Part shown: positions 6,103 to 8,369 of the stretch, in pieces
Layout: every line of letters begins with the position of its first letter
Position numbering within the stretch: position 1 is the first letter of the stretch
Origin: Candidatus Binatia bacterium
Lineage (GTDB): Bacteria; Desulfobacterota_B; Binatia; UBA9968; JAJDTQ01
DNA length: 8,369 nt
Assembly (NCBI GenBank): GCA_022827045.1
Contig: JAJDTQ010000069.1
Location: 1-8,369 of the forward strand
Direction: 5' to 3'
Position numbers and translations under genes: made by a program
Notes under the pieces: model-generated
Seen by the model: only the letters and a program-made list of their open reading frames with translations
What the model was told of the DNA's origin: nothing
Databases searched by the model: none

Positions 6103-6422
6103 ACGCAGAGACGATTAGCATCATCGTATCCGTCATAGCGGCAAGCGCCACCGTCGGGACTCTCGCAATGACCGGCATCAGGCAGGTGCGCCAAGACATG
6201 GACCGGCGTTTCACCGAGCTACGTGAAGACCTGCGTGAAGTGCGACAGGACGTGAATTCCCTGCGTGAAGAAGTAGGCGCCCTCAAGAGCGATGTGGCCG
6301 CTCTCAAAATCAACGTGGCCACTCTCCAGAGCGATGTGGCTGTTCTCAAGAACGATGTGGCTATCCTAAAGAGTGACGTCGCCATGCTCAAGAGGCGGGA
6401 TGGGGCCGCAGTCGCGAACTGA
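6099..6422 (+). CDS. Small membrane-anchored protein with heptad-repeat coiled coil
   Basis: A 107-residue protein starting at GTG, with AAGGAG 10 bases upstream. Residues 6-27 (ISIIVSVIAASATVGTLAMTGI) form a single transmembrane segment or uncleaved signal anchor. Residues 28-100 are a charged coiled coil. Six consecutive heptads run from residue 59 to 100, of the form V-A-x-L-K-S-D, with valine at position a and leucine at d. The order suggests a short outside N-terminus and a cytoplasmic or periplasmic trimeric or dimeric rod. There is no enzymatic domain. Similar small anchored coiled-coil proteins are common and mostly uncharacterised. Its last 35 bases overlap the 3' end of the DUF429 gene on the opposite strand. 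It is the only complete plus-strand gene in the window. Confidence 0.72.
   Translation: MNAETISIIVSVIAASATVGTLAMTGIRQVRQDMDRRFTELREDLREVRQDVNSLREEVGALKSDVAALKINVATLQSDVAVLKNDVAILKSDVAMLKRRDGAAVAN
6273..6398 (+). repeat. Six 21-base degenerate tandem repeats encoding heptads
   Basis: The coding units of 21 bases share a core like GATGTGGCT-x-CTCAAGA and encode VGALKSD, VAALKIN, VATLQSD, VAVLKND, VAILKSD and VAMLKRR. Divergence is mainly at the third residue of each heptad and at wobble positions, which fits unit duplication followed by selection to keep the a/d hydrophobic core. Repeat number could vary between strains. Confidence 0.75.
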
Positions 6423-7149
6423 CGTCCCGGACGGCAATGATGTACCCCTCGGCGTGGTCGCCGATGATCTCGCAGCGCGTCTCGCCCCAAGTCCAGAAAT
6501 ATATTGCCATGTAGGCGCAAAGCAGCGCGTCCAGCCGGTCCTCCAGTGACTTGAGGGCCGAGCCGCGGAGTTCTCCAGGGTTTTCATCAAGCAGCCGGGA
6601 GAGCTCGGGCGACGGCAGCAGGGGAGGGTCCTGGCGGGTCAGGTGGGTGCCGATGGCCGTCTGAAAGTCGGCCAGGCCGGCCTGCCGGACCGCCACGGGG
6701 CCTTTCTTGTACTTGATGATGCGCGGCCGCTCGAAGAATGCCACCTGCACCAGATGGGGGAAGATCTCGAGCTGCCGGCAGCCGGCGCGGCCGGGCAGGA
6801 ACGGGTTCGACGAGAAACCCCTTCGCCGGAGCTTGCGGCACAACCGGACCGGCCGTTCGCAACGGACCCGGTTGGCCGGGTAGGCTCCCGCGTGATAGCG
6901 GCCGAACCGGGACGAGACCATCTTGTCCGCGGGCCGGGACGTCCCCGGCGGGTTTCTGGCGATGATGGGTGCGTCGATGCCCAGCCAGACATCCTTCCCG
7001 CCGCACGTCTCCACCCACTCGAGAATCTCCGTGTCGGTCGTGCGCCGGGCCGAACTCACGAGGCGGCAGCCGTCGCCCTCGGACACCAGGAGGGCCAGTC
7101 CGGTCGGATTGCGGTTGCCCCAGGCCAGGTCGATGCCGATGAAGTTCAT
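6388..7149 (-). CDS. DUF429 family protein, predicted RNase H-fold nuclease
   Basis: A 253-residue protein of the DUF429 family (COG4923-like), predicted to have an RNase H-like fold with nuclease potential; no member's physiological role is firmly known to me. Visible motifs: FIGIDLAWGNRNPTGLAL (3-20, first acidic residue D7), LGIDAPII (56-63, D59), RPADKM with RFGRYHAGAYPAN (72-93), QLEIFPHLVQVAFF (126-139, E128), IIKYKKG, and SLEDRLDALLCAYMA (201-215, D204/D207). The acidic set D7-D59-E128-D204/D207 is the plausible metal site. The ATG at 7147-7149 lacks a clear Shine-Dalgarno but is followed at once by the conserved first strand. It starts 49 bases after plsY on the same strand, so it is probably co-transcribed. 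Its last 35 bases overlap the plus-strand coiled-coil gene, outside the conserved core. Confidence 0.85.
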   Translation of the reverse strand: MNFIGIDLAWGNRNPTGLALLVSEGDGCRLVSSARRTTDTEILEWVETCGGKDVWLGIDAPIIARNPPGTSRPADKMVSSRFGRYHAGAYPANRVRCERPVRLCRKLRRRGFSSNPFLPGRAGCRQLEIFPHLVQVAFFERPRIIKYKKGPVAVRQAGLADFQTAIGTHLTRQDPPLLPSPELSRLLDENPGELRGSALKSLEDRLDALLCAYMAIYFWTWGETRCEIIGDHAEGYIIAVRDVSSRLRPHPAS

Positions 7150-7198
7150 GACAGGGGGCGGGGAGGCTTGACCGCCCTTGAGCGGCGGGACGGCCGGA

Positions 7199-7831
7199 CT
7201 ATCCGCCCGAGCCGCGCCCGCGCATCTTGAACGGGGGCTCTTCCCCCGCCATCAGCCGGCGGATGTTCTCCCGGTGGCGGACCACCACCAGGGTCCCGAT
7301 GACCAGGCTCATCCAGACGACTTCCTGGGGATAGGACAGCGCCCACGCAGCGACCGGGCCGGCCACGCCCGCGGCCATGGAAGCCGGGGAGACCCGGCGG
7401 CTCACCAGGATCACCAGGGCGAAGACCCCCAGCAGCACCAGGATGCCCAGGGGCATGACGCCGACGTAGACCCCGGCGGCGGTGGCCACGCCCTTGCCGC
7501 CCTTGAACTTCAGGAAAACCGGGTAGAGATGGCCCGCGAAGGCGGCCAGACCGGCCGCGGCCGCCGCGGCCACTCCAAGATCCAGCAGGTGTGCCGCCAG
7601 CACCGGCAGGAAACCCTTGGCGACGTCGAAAAACAGGGTCAGGAGGCCCTTCTTCCACCCCAGGGTCCGCGCCACGTTGGTGGCGCCAATGTTGCCGCTG
7701 CCGGCGCTGCGCACGTCCACGCCGGCGGACGATCCCACCAGGAAACCGCTTGGGACGGATCCCAGGAGATACGACAGTATTGTCAGGACGATAGGTGCCA
7801 GCATGGCGTCGGGCCGGCATCCGGCCGGCAT
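7199..7831 (-). CDS. plsY: Acyl-phosphate:glycerol-3-phosphate acyltransferase PlsY
   Basis: PlsY is an inner-membrane enzyme that moves the acyl group from acyl-phosphate to sn-glycerol-3-phosphate, making lysophosphatidic acid, the first step of phospholipid synthesis. All three conserved cytoplasmic loops are present: SGNIGATNVARTLG (45-58 from this start), GHLYPVFLKFKGGKGVATAAG (100-120) and RHRENIRRLMAGEE (185-198). About seven hydrophobic segments are visible, as usual. The start is uncertain. ATG at 7831 has AAGGG just upstream (210 residues). ATG at 7804 begins directly at the first helix, LAPIVLTILSYLLGSVPSG (201 residues), and fits the family best. A TTG at 7849 lies in the U-run of the preceding terminator and is unlikely. 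The DUF429 gene follows after 49 bases. Confidence 0.93.
   Translation of the reverse strand: MPAGCRPDAMLAPIVLTILSYLLGSVPSGFLVGSSAGVDVRSAGSGNIGATNVARTLGWKKGLLTLFFDVAKGFLPVLAAHLLDLGVAAAAAAGLAAFAGHLYPVFLKFKGGKGVATAAGVYVGVMPLGILVLLGVFALVILVSRRVSPASMAAGVAGPVAAWALSYPQEVVWMSLVIGTLVVVRHRENIRRLMAGEEPPFKMRGRGSGG
7812..7831. repeat. Direct repeat GGCCGGCAT at 11-base period
   Basis: GGCCGGCAT occurs at 7812-7820 and 7823-7831. On the minus strand each copy supplies an ATG; the ATGs at 7831 and 7804 are in the plsY frame, the one at 7820 is not. It looks like a small duplication around the plsY start and adds to the uncertainty about which ATG is used. Confidence 0.5.
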
Positions 7832-7847
7832 GTTCCCTTGCTCGGAC

Positions 7848-7882
7848 AAAAAAAGGGAGGAAGCGCGCGGGCTTCCTCCCTT
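7848..7882 (-). terminator. Strong intrinsic terminator after the cupin gene
   Basis: On the minus strand AAGGGAGGAAGC (7882-7871) pairs perfectly over 12 bp with GCTTCCTCCCTT (7864-7853) around a 6-base loop, and is followed by an unbroken T-run (7854-7848). It begins 18 bases after the cupin stop codon. The plus-strand side has no T-run, so it works in one direction. The plsY start candidates lie only 17-44 bases beyond it. Confidence 0.88.
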
Positions 7883-7900
7883 GGTCCCAAGCCCTCTCCG

Positions 7901-8369
7901 TCAGGCGGCGGGCTTCACGTACACGTTCGAGTCCATTCTCGACTCAGCCCCGAGCCTGGTCATGTCAGACTCGAACATCTCGCGGATGTACGCCGGCTGG
8001 TCGTAGTACTCGATCTGGTTGCCGCCGGACTTCACGTCCTTGTCGACCTTGGAGATGTCTCCGTAGCCCTCGCCCATGCTGTGCTTGATGCCGCCGAAAC
8101 GCAACGGCAGGTAGCGCGCGCCGGTGGGGCCGAGGTTGAAGTGCTGGTGGAACATCATCTCCGGCGGCACGAACACGCTGCCGTCCTGCCAGTCGTAGCG
8201 CTTGGGCTCCTCGCCTTCCCACCAGAACAGCGAGAACCCCTGCCCCTTGATGATGATGACGTTGAAGCCCGGCCCGTGGCGGTGGGCCTTCTTGTACGTC
8301 CCCACCGGGAACTCGGAGATGTGCGCCGCCATCGTGCCGTCGCACATTTCCAGGAAGACGTTTTTGCCG
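7901..8369 (-). CDS. Cupin-domain protein, C-terminal part (5' end outside window)
   Basis: The frame runs open to the right edge and stops at TGA (7901-7903), leaving 155 residues. An ATG exists at 8347, but the codons before it (GKNVFLE) look coding and continue the first beta-strand, so the true start is probably outside. The protein has a beta-rich cupin domain. The first metal motif is AHRHGPGFNVIIIKGQGFSLFWWEGEE, the second FVPPEMMFHQHFNLG, and the following ARYLPLRFGG strand is typical. This pattern resembles large cupin proteins sometimes annotated as ethanolamine ammonia-lyase-activating protein, in which the cupin follows an N-terminal arm. A dioxygenase, isomerase or ligand-binding role is possible; the substrate is unknown. 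It ends with the intrinsic terminator at 7848-7882. Confidence 0.82.
   Translation of the reverse strand, partial: GKNVFLEMCDGTMAAHISEFPVGTYKKAHRHGPGFNVIIIKGQGFSLFWWEGEEPKRYDWQDGSVFVPPEMMFHQHFNLGPTGARYLPLRFGGIKHSMGEGYGDISKVDKDVKSGGNQIEYYDQPAYIREMFESDMTRLGAESRMDSNVYVKPAA

Noticed and set aside
6273..6398. CRISPR-like or minisatellite array
   Set aside because: The 21-base units are contiguous, lack spacers and encode in-frame heptads of a coiled coil, so they are coding repeats.
7847..7849. TTG as the plsY start (216 residues)
   Set aside because: It lies within the T-run of the cupin terminator and has no separate ribosome site; later ATGs fit the PlsY family better.

Overview
The window is GC-rich, gene-dense bacterial DNA. 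Bacterial-type PlsY and ThiD, Shine-Dalgarno-led starts (several of them GTG or TTG) and third-position GC bias all fit a high-GC bacterium. The mix of an NDP-forming acyl-CoA synthetase, an 8-oxoguanine deaminase, a large cupin protein and a RHH/PIN toxin-antitoxin pair suggests an environmental, possibly uncultured proteobacterium-like lineage. That placement is inference; no taxonomic marker is present.

Layout: the plus strand carries only the 3' part of thiD at the left edge and one small GTG-start membrane/coiled-coil protein (6099-6422). All other genes are on the minus strand. Reading that strand from right to left: a cupin protein cut by the right edge (7901-8369) ends in a strong intrinsic terminator (7848-7882). 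Then come plsY (7199-7831) and a DUF429 RNase H-fold protein (6388-7149), whose 3' end overlaps the coiled-coil gene tail to tail. A 361-base gene-poor stretch (5738-6098) follows, holding a perfect inverted repeat, a candidate minus-strand promoter and two possible small ORFs. Next is a 729-residue ADP-forming acyl-CoA synthetase (3548-5737), translationally coupled by ATGA to the fluoride channel fluC/crcB (3153-3551). A RHH antitoxin and PIN toxin pair (2453-3089), an 8-oxoguanine deaminase (1062-2417) and a DUF1772 membrane protein (480-1010) complete the strand, converging on thiD.

Functionally this is mostly housekeeping and accessory metabolism: thiamine salvage, phospholipid synthesis, oxidised-purine catabolism, CoA-thioester metabolism, fluoride export and one toxin-antitoxin module. 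I see no CRISPR array, phage, transposase, tRNA or rRNA, and no clearly new multi-gene system. The points most worth a second look are the synthetase-fluoride channel coupling, the heptad-repeat membrane protein with its upstream inverted repeat and leader ORF, and the terminator placed immediately before plsY.
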